Part shown: positions 54,206 to 62,322 of the stretch, one piece after another
Numbering within the stretch: position 1 is the first letter of the stretch
How the letters are laid out: each line of letters starts with the position of its first letter
Source: Clostridia bacterium
Lineage (GTDB): Bacteria; Bacillota; Clostridia; Lachnospirales; Lachnospiraceae
Length of the DNA: 64,000 nt
Direction of reading: 5' to 3'
NCBI GenBank assembly: GCA_910574475.1
Contig: CAJTAT010000006.1
Span: 218,953 to 282,952, forward strand
Notes under the pieces: generated by a model
Told to the model about the DNA's origin: nothing
The model's input: only the letters and a program-made list of their open reading frames with translations
The model's database searches: none
Program-made: the position numbers and the translations under genes

Positions 54206-55267
54206 ATGCAGCAGTTACAGACGGTGGATGCTGATACGCTCCTTTATGAGCCGCTTGAGAAGCCGTCCTTTGTGGTGGACGGTCTTATCCCCACGGGCTT
54301 GTCGTTGTTCTGCGGCTCACAGAAAATCGGCAAGAGCTGGCTCATGCTGAAGCTCTGCCTTTGCGTGTCACAGGGAATCCCCTTATGGGATATGCCGACA
54401 TTGGAGGGGGATGTGCTTTATCTATGTTTGGAGGACACTTTCTGCCGCATACAGGACAGGCTGTTCCGTTTGACGGATGAAGCAAGCGGGCGGCTCCATT
54501 TTGCCGTGGCGAGCTGCAAATTATCAGACGGTCTTATCGTGCAGCTTGAGGATTACCTCAAAGAATATCCACAAAGCAGGCTGATTGTCATTGATACGCT
54601 TCAAAAAATCCGTACCGCATCCAAAGACAACGCCTACGCAAACGATTACGGGGATATATCGCTGTTAAAGGATTTTGCCGACAGGCATTCCCTCTCGGTG
54701 GTGGTCGTGCACCATATCCGCAAGCAGAACGACAGCGATGTGTTCAACAAGGTGTCTGGCACGACAGGCTTGACAGGGAGTGCGGACGCTACCTTTGTAC
54801 TGGAAAAGGAGAGCCGTGCATCCGATACCGCAAAGCTATTTGTCACTGGCAGGGACACGCCTTACCAAGAGTTCACGCTCCGTTTCCGTGATTGCAGTTG
54901 GGGGCTGGTAAAGCGGCAGACGCAGGAGCAGCTTGCGGCGGCAGAGATTCCCCCTGTCCTTTTTCGGGTGGTGTCGTTCATGCAGGGCAGGAAGGAATGG
55001 TCTGGCACGGCTACGGAGCTTCTGGAGGTCATGGGGGAAAACGGGGAACTGTCCACGGTCATCACAAAATGGCTCAACCAGTACCGTTCCACGTTCCTTT
55101 ATCAGAACGGCATCCAGTACGATTACCAGAGAAAATATAACGGCAGGAAAATAATCCTTGCAAGATGCGGCGGGGAGCATGACAGCCATGACGGGTATGA
55201 CGGCAGTTTTGGGATGCCCCCTCATGCTGACATGGGCAACGCCGCTGTCCTTCCATCCGAAGCGTAA
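54206..55267 (+). CDS. RepA-like AAA ATPase (plasmid replication helicase family)
   Basis: 353 residues. Walker A GSQKIGKSWLMLKL (about 38-50), Walker B RLIVIDTL (about 127) and VVHHIRKQ after a flexible segment match the RecA-fold RepA/AAA_25 family used by plasmids and integrative elements. The C-terminus (265-353) is winged-helix-like and ends with a tract coded by iteron DNA (HDSHDGYDG). It likely opens the element's origin during a circular replicating stage. GGAGGGAGGGG precedes ATG 54206. Confidence 0.85.
   Translation: MQQLQTVDADTLLYEPLEKPSFVVDGLIPTGLSLFCGSQKIGKSWLMLKLCLCVSQGIPLWDMPTLEGDVLYLCLEDTFCRIQDRLFRLTDEASGRLHFAVASCKLSDGLIVQLEDYLKEYPQSRLIVIDTLQKIRTASKDNAYANDYGDISLLKDFADRHSLSVVVVHHIRKQNDSDVFNKVSGTTGLTGSADATFVLEKESRASDTAKLFVTGRDTPYQEFTLRFRDCSWGLVKRQTQEQLAAAEIPPVLFRVVSFMQGRKEWSGTATELLEVMGENGELSTVITKWLNQYRSTFLYQNGIQYDYQRKYNGRKIILARCGGEHDSHDGYDGSFGMPPHADMGNAAVLPSEA
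55177..55220 (+). repeat. 44-bp inverted repeat, left copy (iteron array)
   Basis: Three tandem 9-base units with core ATGAC(A/G)G followed by TTTTGGGATGCCCC. The reverse complement, 39 of 44 identical, is at 55497-55540. This copy also codes the RepA C-terminus. Confidence 0.8.
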
Positions 55268-55327
55268 AGCGGAAGATAAGCAGGGCGTAAGCCCTGCCAT
55301 AAGGGAGTCCAGAGGGAACATCTGGCA

Positions 55328-55364
55328 CACGACTTTGCGAAGCAAAGTGTAGTGTGTTACACCC
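55328..55364 (+). other. Probable oriT of the pMV158/MOBV type
   Basis: ACTTTGC-gaa-GCAAAGT hairpin (55332-55348) followed by GTAGTGTGTTACAC. In pMV158 the equivalent is a short hairpin ending AAAGT, then TAGTGTG/TTA, where MobM nicks at the slash. By analogy the nick would be between 55356 and 55357. The relaxase gene that usually follows is missing; degraded sequence and the parB remnant follow instead. Confidence 0.75.
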
Positions 55365-55496
55365 TGTAAACGCAGTCGGAAAAATCGGGGGATTTTTCTG
55401 ACCGCAGGGATGAGGTTACGAGCCGAAGAAGGGCGAGGAGATGCCATGCCTGCATTTGTGTTTATAGGGTGTTCTCCCGTAAGGGATGACAGCGGC

Positions 55497-55540
55497 GGGG
55501 CATCCCAAAATACCCGTCATACCTGTCATAGCTGTCATGC
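55497..55540 (-). repeat. 44-bp inverted repeat, right copy (iteron array)
   Basis: Reverse complement of the 55177-55220 array with 5 mismatches. The pair brackets the oriT. Candidate binding sites for RepA or ParB. Confidence 0.8.
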
Positions 55541-55589
55541 CGTCGGGAAAGACTGCCCATGCCAGCACTGAAAGAATAGATAGCAGTAT

Positions 55590-55880
55590 ACTGTCATCGG
55601 AGTGTGCCTTTTCCTGCAAGATGAAACTGGAAGTGATGAAGCGGCAGGGCTTCCGCACGGATTTAACCTCGTCCCAACTTGGGACGAAGTTGCAGACAGA
55701 TGATATTGTGGCGGAGTGCTTTGGTATTGGCAAAACAACCGTACAGCCTTTTATCCGATTAATGGAACTGATGCCGCCGATTTTACAGATGGGAAACGGG
55801 TGAAAATCGCCCCCACGCCTGCGGTGGAGCTGTCCTTTTTGAAGAAAGGGGAACAAGAACAGCCGCTGATATTTTGTTTT
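55590..55880 (+). pseudogene. parB-like remnant, truncated and frameshifted
   Basis: One frame reads SSECAFSCKMKLEVMKRQGF and LTSSQLGTKLQTDDI, IRLMELMPPILQM, which is the helix-turn-helix middle of ICE-type ParB proteins, then hits TGA at 55801. The following frame continues with GKRVKIAPTPAVELSFLKK. The N-terminal ParB nuclease domain is absent. Intact relatives are encoded beside repA in clostridial conjugative elements, so this element has lost partition and transfer genes by deletion. Confidence 0.7.
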
Positions 55881-56024
55881 CGGTTGGTAAATGCGGCATG
55901 GTCGTCACAATGAAAGGAGAGAAAAATCTTTTTGCAGCATTGAAAGAAGAACTGGAAAATAAATGTTTTTATTTGGATTAGGGACGTTTTCCTATGCCCT
56001 TTTTCCAGATTTAAGGGAGGATAT

Positions 56025-56168
56025 ATGCCTATGGCAAAAACAGCTACACGCCCGAAAATAGAGGTTCAGCCTGTATATCTGGGCGGCAGGGATATGCAGG
56101 AAGTTTTTATTTCCCTGCTTGTAAATGAGGTACGGAGGGAAAATCCTCTCCCCGCACCTTTGAGATAA
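56025..56168 (+). CDS. Small conserved-looking ORF ahead of the recombinase (47 codons)
   Basis: AAGGGAGG lies 4 bases before ATG 56025, with a second in-frame ATG at 56031. The peptide begins MPMAKTATRPKIEVQPVYLG and is basic, with no membrane segment. It stops 53 bases before the serine recombinase start. I do not recognise its family. The sound ribosome site and coding-like composition are the only support. Confidence 0.5.
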   Translation: MPMAKTATRPKIEVQPVYLGGRDMQEVFISLLVNEVRRENPLPAPLR

Positions 56169-56221
56169 TAAAAAATACAGAATACAATGGGGACAGAAAA
56201 TGAAGAAAGGGGATGCATGGA

Positions 56222-57889
56222 ATGGGTATTTTAAGAACCGCATTGTACTGTAGGCTATCAAAGGACGACATGGCACAGGGGGACAGCGAAAGCATAAAAA
56301 CGCAAAAAGCGATGCTGACACAGTACGCTAGGGAGCATGGGTTTTTAGTCGTTGAAACCTATGTAGATGACGGTTGGAGCGGTTTGAATTTCGACAGGCC
56401 AGACTTCAACCGTATGCTGGATGACATTGAAGCGGGGAAAATTGACGTGGTAATCACAAAGGACTTGTCACGTCTGGGGCGTGACCATCTGAAGGTCGGG
56501 CATTTCACGGAGATTTATTTCCCGATGAAGAACGTGAGGTATATCGCCGTCAATGACTGCGTGGACACTGCCAACAAGAATAACGACATTGCCGCATTGA
56601 AGAACGTGATGAACGAATTTTACAGCAGGGACAATTCACGGAAAATCCGTTCTTCCATTCGGGCAAGGGCGAAAGCGGGGCTTTACCGCTGCTCCTATGC
56701 GCCGTTCGGATACCGCAAATCGCCCGACAACCACAATAAGCTGGTAGTCGATGGGGAAACGGCATGGATTGTCAGACGGATTTTTGAGCTTGCAAATGCG
56801 GGCATGGGGGCGCACAAGATAGCAAGTATTTTTCGGGATGAAAAAGTGTCCTGCCCCTCATGGTGGCAGCATACCCGCGGGGAGAAGCATTACCCCGAAC
56901 GCTTCAAAAACCCCCAGAACCAGTATGAATGGTCGCACACCATCATCCGAAACATGATAGGCAACCCCGTGTATCTCGGCCATTCCGTGATGTGCAAGAC
57001 GGAAACTATTTTTAAGGTCGGCAAATATAAGAAGCTGCCAGAAGAAGATTGGATACGGACAGACAATACCCACGAGCCATTGGTTTCACAGGAAATCTTT
57101 GACGGGGCGAATGCAAAGATTTTAAGCAGGAAGCGTGACACTACAAATAATTTTGTGTCGGTTTTCTCTGGGCTAGTGAAGTGCGGAACTTGTGGGAAAG
57201 CCCTTGCCCTGCGGTACTGGGGCAGGGACAGGCACCGTATCTATGTCTGCACCACATATGCCCACAACACGAAAGCCTGCACAGACCACCGCATTTATTA
57301 CGAGGATTTATATAATGCCGTGCTTGCCGACATCCAGTACCATGCCCGCCTTGCTTTTGAAGATAAGGGGAAAGCGGTGACTCTGGCAGTGAAGATGAAC
57401 GCCAAAGCGGAGGGGAACAGGGGTAAAAACAATGAAACGAAACTGAAACAGGCGAGGAAACGCTATGATGAAGTGACTAGATTGTTTGACCGTCTGTATG
57501 AAGATTCCCTTGCAGGGCGTATTTCCAATGAAAATTTCACCCGATTGATTGACAAATACCAGACCGAACAGGGGAAACTATTGGGGCAGATAGCAACGCT
57601 TGAAGATGCGTTGCAGGAAGTTAAGGACAGCAAGAATAATGCAGTGCAGTGGGCAGAACTGATGGCAGAGTATGTGGGGATAACGGAACTGACCGCTGAG
57701 AACCTTAATCTTTTAGTAGAGCGGATTGAGGTGTCTGACCGAACGGAAACAGAGGATGGGATGCAGCAGACCGTCAAAATCTGTTACCGCTTCGGCGGTT
57801 ACATAGGGGAGCAGACAGTTAAGACGAAGATGATTCGGAAGCCACGCAAAAAGAAGGACTGCCCACGAAAAACAGTGATGGCAAAATAA
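56222..57889 (+). CDS. Large serine recombinase (TnpX/TndX-like)
   Basis: 555 residues. The N-terminal catalytic domain has ALYCRLSKDD with the nucleophilic Ser (about 9), DGWSGLNFDRPDFNRML and TKDLSRLGRDHLKVGHF. Then comes the recombinase domain (about 165-280), a zinc ribbon (KCGTCGKALAL with later CTTYAHNTKAC), a coiled coil (385-480) and a DUF4368-like C-terminus. It cuts at a GA dinucleotide in related transposons, matching the ACAGAT repeats. It is the only recombinase in the element, so it should do both insertion and excision. ATG 56222 is chosen over 56213 for spacing from AAAGGGG. Confidence 0.93.
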   Translation: MGILRTALYCRLSKDDMAQGDSESIKTQKAMLTQYAREHGFLVVETYVDDGWSGLNFDRPDFNRMLDDIEAGKIDVVITKDLSRLGRDHLKVGHFTEIYFPMKNVRYIAVNDCVDTANKNNDIAALKNVMNEFYSRDNSRKIRSSIRARAKAGLYRCSYAPFGYRKSPDNHNKLVVDGETAWIVRRIFELANAGMGAHKIASIFRDEKVSCPSWWQHTRGEKHYPERFKNPQNQYEWSHTIIRNMIGNPVYLGHSVMCKTETIFKVGKYKKLPEEDWIRTDNTHEPLVSQEIFDGANAKILSRKRDTTNNFVSVFSGLVKCGTCGKALALRYWGRDRHRIYVCTTYAHNTKACTDHRIYYEDLYNAVLADIQYHARLAFEDKGKAVTLAVKMNAKAEGNRGKNNETKLKQARKRYDEVTRLFDRLYEDSLAGRISNENFTRLIDKYQTEQGKLLGQIATLEDALQEVKDSKNNAVQWAELMAEYVGITELTAENLNLLVERIEVSDRTETEDGMQQTVKICYRFGGYIGEQTVKTKMIRKPRKKKDCPRKTVMAK

Positions 57890-57913
57890 ACTATGATAGC
57901 GGAGGTACACACA

Positions 57914-58288
57914 ATGAGGAAAACAATTTTTGAAAAAATCTGCGGCGAATTTGAACGACAGGGGGATTGCCTTATCCCCTGCCTTGCCTTACAGCCCGAA
58001 AAAGAACAGCCTATTGGATTATTCGGGCGGCAGTATCTGGACTATCTGAAGCAGTGCCGAAAGGTTACATACACCAATCTTCTTACAAGCGGCAGGCTAA
58101 ATACATATCTTGCGGACATTGACAGGCAGGCGCAGGAACGCTTTGAAAGGCTCATAGAGGGCATGAAACAGGCACAAGGCATAACAGAACAGCTAAAGGA
58201 AGAAAATGCTTTAGAATGGCTAGGAAGAATGAATAACATAAGGGCGTGTGCGAGGGAGATTGTAAACGAGGAAATCATTTATACATAA
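57914..58288 (+). CDS. tnpV: TnpV family transposon protein
   Basis: 124 residues. TIFEKICGEFERQGDCLIPC, GLFGRQYLDYLKQ, VTYTNLLTSGRLNTYLADID and the end MNNIRACAREIVNEEIIY match TnpV proteins found directly after serine recombinases in Tn4451-type elements. The function is unknown, perhaps an accessory for excision. GGAGG lies 8 bases before ATG 57914 and the gene follows the recombinase by 24 bases. Confidence 0.85.
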   Translation: MRKTIFEKICGEFERQGDCLIPCLALQPEKEQPIGLFGRQYLDYLKQCRKVTYTNLLTSGRLNTYLADIDRQAQERFERLIEGMKQAQGITEQLKEENALEWLGRMNNIRACAREIVNEEIIYT

Positions 58289-58349
58289 TAGGTTGGCGGC
58301 TGAAATGCCGCCTTTCTAAATTTCCAACAGATAAATTTGTACTTATATA

Positions 58350-58380
58350 TTGACATGGAGCGTACACCATAGTTTATTTT
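58350..58380 (+). promoter_or_regulatory. MerR-type promoter with 19-base spacer and operator dyad
   Basis: TTGACA (58350-58355), a 19-base spacer with TGG-a-G-cgta-C-a-CCA, and TATTTT (58375-58380). Over-long spacers with a centred dyad are the mark of promoters twisted open by MerR proteins; a merR gene follows. Confidence 0.75.
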
Positions 58381-58399
58381 TATTTGAGGAGGTGCCCAT

Positions 58400-58852
58400 A
58401 TGAACTATACAACAAATGAGGTAGCGCAAAAACTAGGGATTACGAAAGACACATTATTTTATTATGAGAGGGAAGGTCTGTTACCCCAAATTGAACGGGA
58501 TGAAATGAATAGACGGATTTATTCTGAATCGGATATTGAATGGATATTTTTAATCCGTTGTTTACGGGATACAGATATGCCGATGTGCAAAATAAAACAA
58601 TATATTTCTCTACTTAAACATGGTGGGGAAAACTCTATACCAGAGCGAAAAAATATTTTAGTTGAGCATGAAGCTTTTATTATAGGGAAGATAAAGGCAT
58701 ACCAAGATTTATTATTGCTGATAAAAAAGAAGATTGAATTTTATGACGAAGTTTTAAATGATAAAAATACTGAATCTCAAAAGTGTATGGATTATCTCAT
58801 GGAATGGGAACATTTCAAAGAACTTCTCGGAGGGATTGCATATGAAAAATAA
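58400..58852 (+). CDS. MerR family transcriptional regulator
   Basis: 150 residues. The N-terminal winged helix reads YTTNEVAQKLGITKDTLFYY and REGLLPQIERDEMNRRIYSE, then a dimer coiled coil (80-130). The lack of a Cys-rich metal site suggests an organic ligand, as in the AdhR/YraB subgroup that reacts to aldehydes. GAGGAGG precedes ATG 58400. It overlaps the SDR gene by 11 bases and is likely autoregulated from the dyad promoter. Confidence 0.88.
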   Translation: MNYTTNEVAQKLGITKDTLFYYEREGLLPQIERDEMNRRIYSESDIEWIFLIRCLRDTDMPMCKIKQYISLLKHGGENSIPERKNILVEHEAFIIGKIKAYQDLLLLIKKKIEFYDEVLNDKNTESQKCMDYLMEWEHFKELLGGIAYEK

Positions 58853-59627
58853 TAAAATAGCTTTGATAACAGGCTGTACAAGCGGAATAGGAAAGGCTCT
58901 GTCTGTCAAATTTGCACAGCAAGGTTACAACTTGATTTTGGTAGCAAAAAATAAGGATAAATTGAAAGAATTATCAAACCATCTGTCGCAGACTTTCCGC
59001 ATAAAATCAGTTTTCATTGTTTATGGACTAGAAAAGCCAGAAGCCGCTGAATATGTATTCCGCAGAGTACAGGAATTGGATTTGAAAATTGATGTGCTTG
59101 TTAATAATGCGGGTTTTAATGAGTTTGGAAGTTTTATTAAAACAAGCAGGGAAAAAGAGCATGATATGATGTACTTACATATGTTTTTTGTAACAGATAT
59201 GATGAAATTATTCCTGCCCTCAATGGTAGATAACAAGCAGGGAAAGATTTTAAATATTGGTTCAACAGGTTCTTATATATCATGTCCCTATGATGCCATA
59301 TATGCAGCAACGAAATCATATATTTTATCTGTGTCAAAAGGAATTAGTTCAGAACTCAAAGGCACTGGCGTAACAATCACAACTCTATGCCCAGGTTCTA
59401 CAAAAACAGAATTTGCCGCTAAAGCAGGCATGGAAGATACTTTATTATTTAAATTGTTTGTTATGTCGCCAGAACGGGTTGCTGATATAGCTTATAAAGC
59501 TGTTATGAAAAGAAAAACGATAGTCGTGGCAGGAATTTACAATAAGATACTTGTTATGTCGTCTTACATCCTACCAAATAGATTCGTTGATTATATTAGT
59601 AAGATGATGTTAAGAAAACAACGTTAA
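58842..59627 (+). CDS. SDR family oxidoreductase carried by the element
   Basis: 261 residues. TGCTSGIGKALSVKF cofactor loop, NNAGFNEFG, Ser in NIGSTGSYIS and the active site YAATKSYIL with Tyr and Lys, all intact. GTGVTITTLCPGSTKTEF is typical of the DltE/YqjQ-like subgroup. ATG 58842 follows CGGAGGG within the merR 3' end, so the pair is translationally coupled and probably a stress-induced reductase unit. It is not close to the host SDRs split by this element. Confidence 0.88.
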   Translation: MKNNKIALITGCTSGIGKALSVKFAQQGYNLILVAKNKDKLKELSNHLSQTFRIKSVFIVYGLEKPEAAEYVFRRVQELDLKIDVLVNNAGFNEFGSFIKTSREKEHDMMYLHMFFVTDMMKLFLPSMVDNKQGKILNIGSTGSYISCPYDAIYAATKSYILSVSKGISSELKGTGVTITTLCPGSTKTEFAAKAGMEDTLLFKLFVMSPERVADIAYKAVMKRKTIVVAGIYNKILVMSSYILPNRFVDYISKMMLRKQR

Positions 59628-59756
59628 GTAGGTTAAATGAAAGGCAACATTCAAAAGAAAATTTACTCTTGCATATTAAGGGTGGCATAATTGCCTACTT
59701 CCCGTGGTGGCTTTCCATAAGAAAATATATATAATGTTATTTTAGAGGTGATATAT

Positions 59757-60431
59757 ATGAATTTAGAAGAAAAATTGCAAATGCTAAGGAAGAAGAATGG
59801 TTACTCCCAAGAGCAACTGGCAGATAAGATTGGGATAGCAAGGCAGACTGTAAGCAAATGGGAAAACGGACAGGCAATTCCAGAATTGAATGGCTTGATA
59901 TTATTAAGCGAATTATATGGCGTAACCATTGACAGAATAGTGAAAGATGATGATGAGTGCAACATTTTATTATGTAAGGGTGCGGACATTGACATCAATA
60001 AAGCTGTTTCCTTTTTGGTTTCTGCAAAAAAGAATACTTATCCAATCAATGAAAATAAAGTGCAATCTTCCCGAATGAAATCCAGTGATTTTTGTTATGC
60101 GGAAAATGAGTATCAATATTATGATACATATTTAGGCGGCGAAAAATTTACTGGTGAAGAAGCGGTATGGTACTGTGATAACCCTATTTGGTGCATGAAT
60201 TATACTGGTCGAGTTATAGGAAGTAATTTTAACAACGGATTTTTGAAAGAAGTTTTATTGCAGGTTACAGAAAAATTTCCTTATCGGGGACCACAAATGT
60301 ATACAAAAGGCGATTACCATTATCATTGTAAAGTAGATGGTGAATTTGTTTGGTTTCAAGGGTACGAAGATATTTTTTATTTGGATGAAAAAATTTATGA
60401 ATGTTATTTTCATGGAGGCGTGATTCAATAG
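59757..60431 (+). CDS. XRE-type regulator with DUF5680 domain
   Basis: 224 residues: helix-turn-helix (1-65, RKKNGYSQEQLADKIGIARQ and TVSKWENGQAIP), linker, then a DUF5680 domain (about 115-224, YLGGEKFTGEEAVWYCDNP, NYTGRVIGSNFNNGFLKEV, YHYHCKVDGEFVWFQGYEDI). DUF5680 is rich in aromatic residues and may bind a small ligand. ATG 59757 has AGAGGTG upstream. Its stop abuts the radical SAM start, so the two are coupled. Confidence 0.85.
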   Translation: MNLEEKLQMLRKKNGYSQEQLADKIGIARQTVSKWENGQAIPELNGLILLSELYGVTIDRIVKDDDECNILLCKGADIDINKAVSFLVSAKKNTYPINENKVQSSRMKSSDFCYAENEYQYYDTYLGGEKFTGEEAVWYCDNPIWCMNYTGRVIGSNFNNGFLKEVLLQVTEKFPYRGPQMYTKGDYHYHCKVDGEFVWFQGYEDIFYLDEKIYECYFHGGVIQ

Positions 60432-61265
60432 ATGGATATTATAGAACAAAAAATAAATACGAAGGACTATTTAACGAAATCAAATTTGCCAGCAAGTGAT
60501 TATGTGATAAATCCCTATGTCGGCTGTACTCATGCTTGTAAATACTGCTATGCAAGATTTATGAAAAGATTTACAGGGCATAAGGAAGAATGGGGGAAAT
60601 TTATAGACATTAAGCAGTGTGAAAAACCTATTAACCTAAAGAGATTAAAGGGAAAATCTGTTTTTATGTCGTCTGTAACAGACTGTTATAATTCTTATGA
60701 GGAGAAATACGGTATCACAAGAAAGATATTAAAACAGCTTGTAAATGCAGATTGCCAACTTACAATTTCAACAAAATCAACGCTTATTTTACGGGATATA
60801 GAATTATTGAAAAGGATGTCCAATCTCAAAGTGGCATTTTCAATCAACACTTTAGATGACAATTTTAGGGCGGATATGGATAAAGGCAGTTCCATAAAGG
60901 ACAGGCTTCATGCGATAGAGAAATTACATAATGTGGGTATCCATACGGTTTTGTTTATGTCTCCTATTTTTCCGTATATCACAGAATGGAAAGACATCAT
61001 TGATAGTACAAAAGAGAATGTATGTGAATATTGGTTTGAAAATCTGAATCTTAGAGGGGCATACAAAAGCAGTATCCTCTCTTATATCAATACACACTAT
61101 CCAGACTTAAGAGAAAAATATGAAGCAATTTATTTAAATAAAGATAGTGCATATTGGAATATGTTGGCTGATTTGCTCAACACGTATTGTGATGAACTGG
61201 GATTAAATTATGTCAATTACTTTTACCATGAAAAACTTGTTAAGGAAAAATTAAATAATCAATAG
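60432..61265 (+). CDS. Radical SAM enzyme, SPL-like, mobile-element associated
   Basis: 277 residues. YVINPYVGCTHACKYCYARF holds the CxxxCxxC iron-sulfur site, the arrangement of SPL-type radical SAM proteins. FMSSVTDCYNSYEEKYGITR and LTISTKSTLILRDIELL are also typical. Related enzymes occur as paired radical SAM genes on mobile elements; here only one is present. Reaction unknown. It follows the XRE-DUF5680 gene directly. Confidence 0.85.
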   Translation: MDIIEQKINTKDYLTKSNLPASDYVINPYVGCTHACKYCYARFMKRFTGHKEEWGKFIDIKQCEKPINLKRLKGKSVFMSSVTDCYNSYEEKYGITRKILKQLVNADCQLTISTKSTLILRDIELLKRMSNLKVAFSINTLDDNFRADMDKGSSIKDRLHAIEKLHNVGIHTVLFMSPIFPYITEWKDIIDSTKENVCEYWFENLNLRGAYKSSILSYINTHYPDLREKYEAIYLNKDSAYWNMLADLLNTYCDELGLNYVNYFYHEKLVKEKLNNQ

Positions 61266-61705
61266 ATAGATTGTGAGAAGGCAAATACGTCCATTGAATA
61301 AAAAAAACGATGTTCGATGGGCTGTATTGCTGTACCTTAATTACCCTCTAACTTTGTTTTTGAAGTTTGGAGGGATTTTTTTATGTCCTTTTTTCGGGCA
61401 GTAACCTATCTGCTCATACAACGCAGAGTTTATCCATACATAGCATATCGGGGATTAGCAGGAAGCCAGTTAAAAAAGTTTCCGTCTATGTCATGCTACT
61501 TCTCACCATGAAACCAGAAGTAGAATATCTACTTAACAGAAATTATATCACTTATAACCGTAAAGGTCACAGAGCCTTTGCGGTTTTTCTTTTGTCGTTT
61601 TTTATCGGAATGTGCCGCAGGGTTGTTTCTGCTGTTGGCTGTCGTTCGCCGCCTTTCCAATCTGGATTTTTACATTTTCAAAAATTCAGATTGGAGGAAA
61701 ATACG
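61266..61705 (+). other. 440-base gap with two intrinsic terminators
   Basis: Terminator 61344-61382 (CCCTC/GAGGG stem, TTTTTTT) closes the radical SAM unit. A second, 61556-61588 (AACCGTAAAGG/CCTTTGCGGTTTTT), lies further on. A protein frame is open from 61367 but has no ribosome site before 61706. The hairpin described separately covers the end. Confidence 0.7.
61657..61697 (+). promoter_or_regulatory. Hairpin overlapping the ribosome site of sigma-like gene 1
   Basis: Arms CCAATCTGGATTTTT and AAAAATTCAGATTGG (one G-T pair) around an 8-base loop. The 3' arm ends in the first GG of the GGAGG site for GTG 61706, so folding would mask it. Confidence 0.65.
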
Positions 61706-62215
61706 GTGAAATACGCACCAAGAAAAGTATATATCAAAGAAAGTAGCGGCTATGTGGAACTGTCTTATAAGGATTTCTGCCGCCGTAGGCAAACCGACCA
61801 AAGCTATATGGACAAGCTGTTTATCCCCGTGCAGGGCTGCCTGCTTGAAGTCATGCGGGAACAGTACACAGAGTTTTACAAGGATAAAGAACGGTGGCGT
61901 TATCTGAAAAAGCTGGACACAAACCACAGCCTGCTGTCACTGGAGGGTTTTACAGACAGCGAGGGGAATGTGCTTGACTTCATTATTGATGAAACAGTGG
62001 ACGTTGCGGAAACCGTTGTCCATGCAGTGATGATGGACAGGCTGAAAGCTGCCCTTTCCTTATTGTCGGATGGTGAGCAGGCATTGGTAAAGGCAATCTT
62101 CTTTGAGGAACTTTCCGAGAGGGAAGTCGGATTGCGGTTAGGCATAACGCAGAGTGTCGTAAACAAACGCAAAGCCAAAATCCTTGCGAAACTGAGAATG
62201 ATAATCGAGAACTAA
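61706..62215 (+). CDS. Sigma-70-like regulatory protein 1
   Basis: 169 residues from GTG 61706 (GGAGG 8 bases upstream). The C-terminal third has LSLLSDGEQALVKAIFFEEL and SEREVGLRLGITQSVVNKRK, a region-4 helix-turn-helix of sigma-70 type. The N-terminal part (ELSYKDFCRRRQTDQSYMDK) is like small sigma/RNA-polymerase-linked proteins of Tn916-type elements. It may direct transcription of element genes. A second, distinct protein of this kind follows. Confidence 0.8.
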   Translation: MKYAPRKVYIKESSGYVELSYKDFCRRRQTDQSYMDKLFIPVQGCLLEVMREQYTEFYKDKERWRYLKKLDTNHSLLSLEGFTDSEGNVLDFIIDETVDVAETVVHAVMMDRLKAALSLLSDGEQALVKAIFFEELSEREVGLRLGITQSVVNKRKAKILAKLRMIIEN

Positions 62216-62282
62216 ATTTTATGGCGTTCAGCCCCCTTGTTTTTTCCTTTGGGAAAATGAGGGGGCGATTCCTAAGCTCTCT

Positions 62283-62315
62283 CAATCTTGGATTTACTAA
62301 AATCCCGATTGGAGG
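62283..62315 (+). promoter_or_regulatory. Hairpin overlapping the ribosome site of sigma-like gene 2
   Basis: CAATC-tt-GGATTT pairs with AAATCC-c-GATTG around ACTA. The last G is the first base of GGAGG for ATG 62323. Same design as at 61657-61697, with different bases. Confidence 0.6.
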
Positions 62316-62322
62316 AAAAAGC

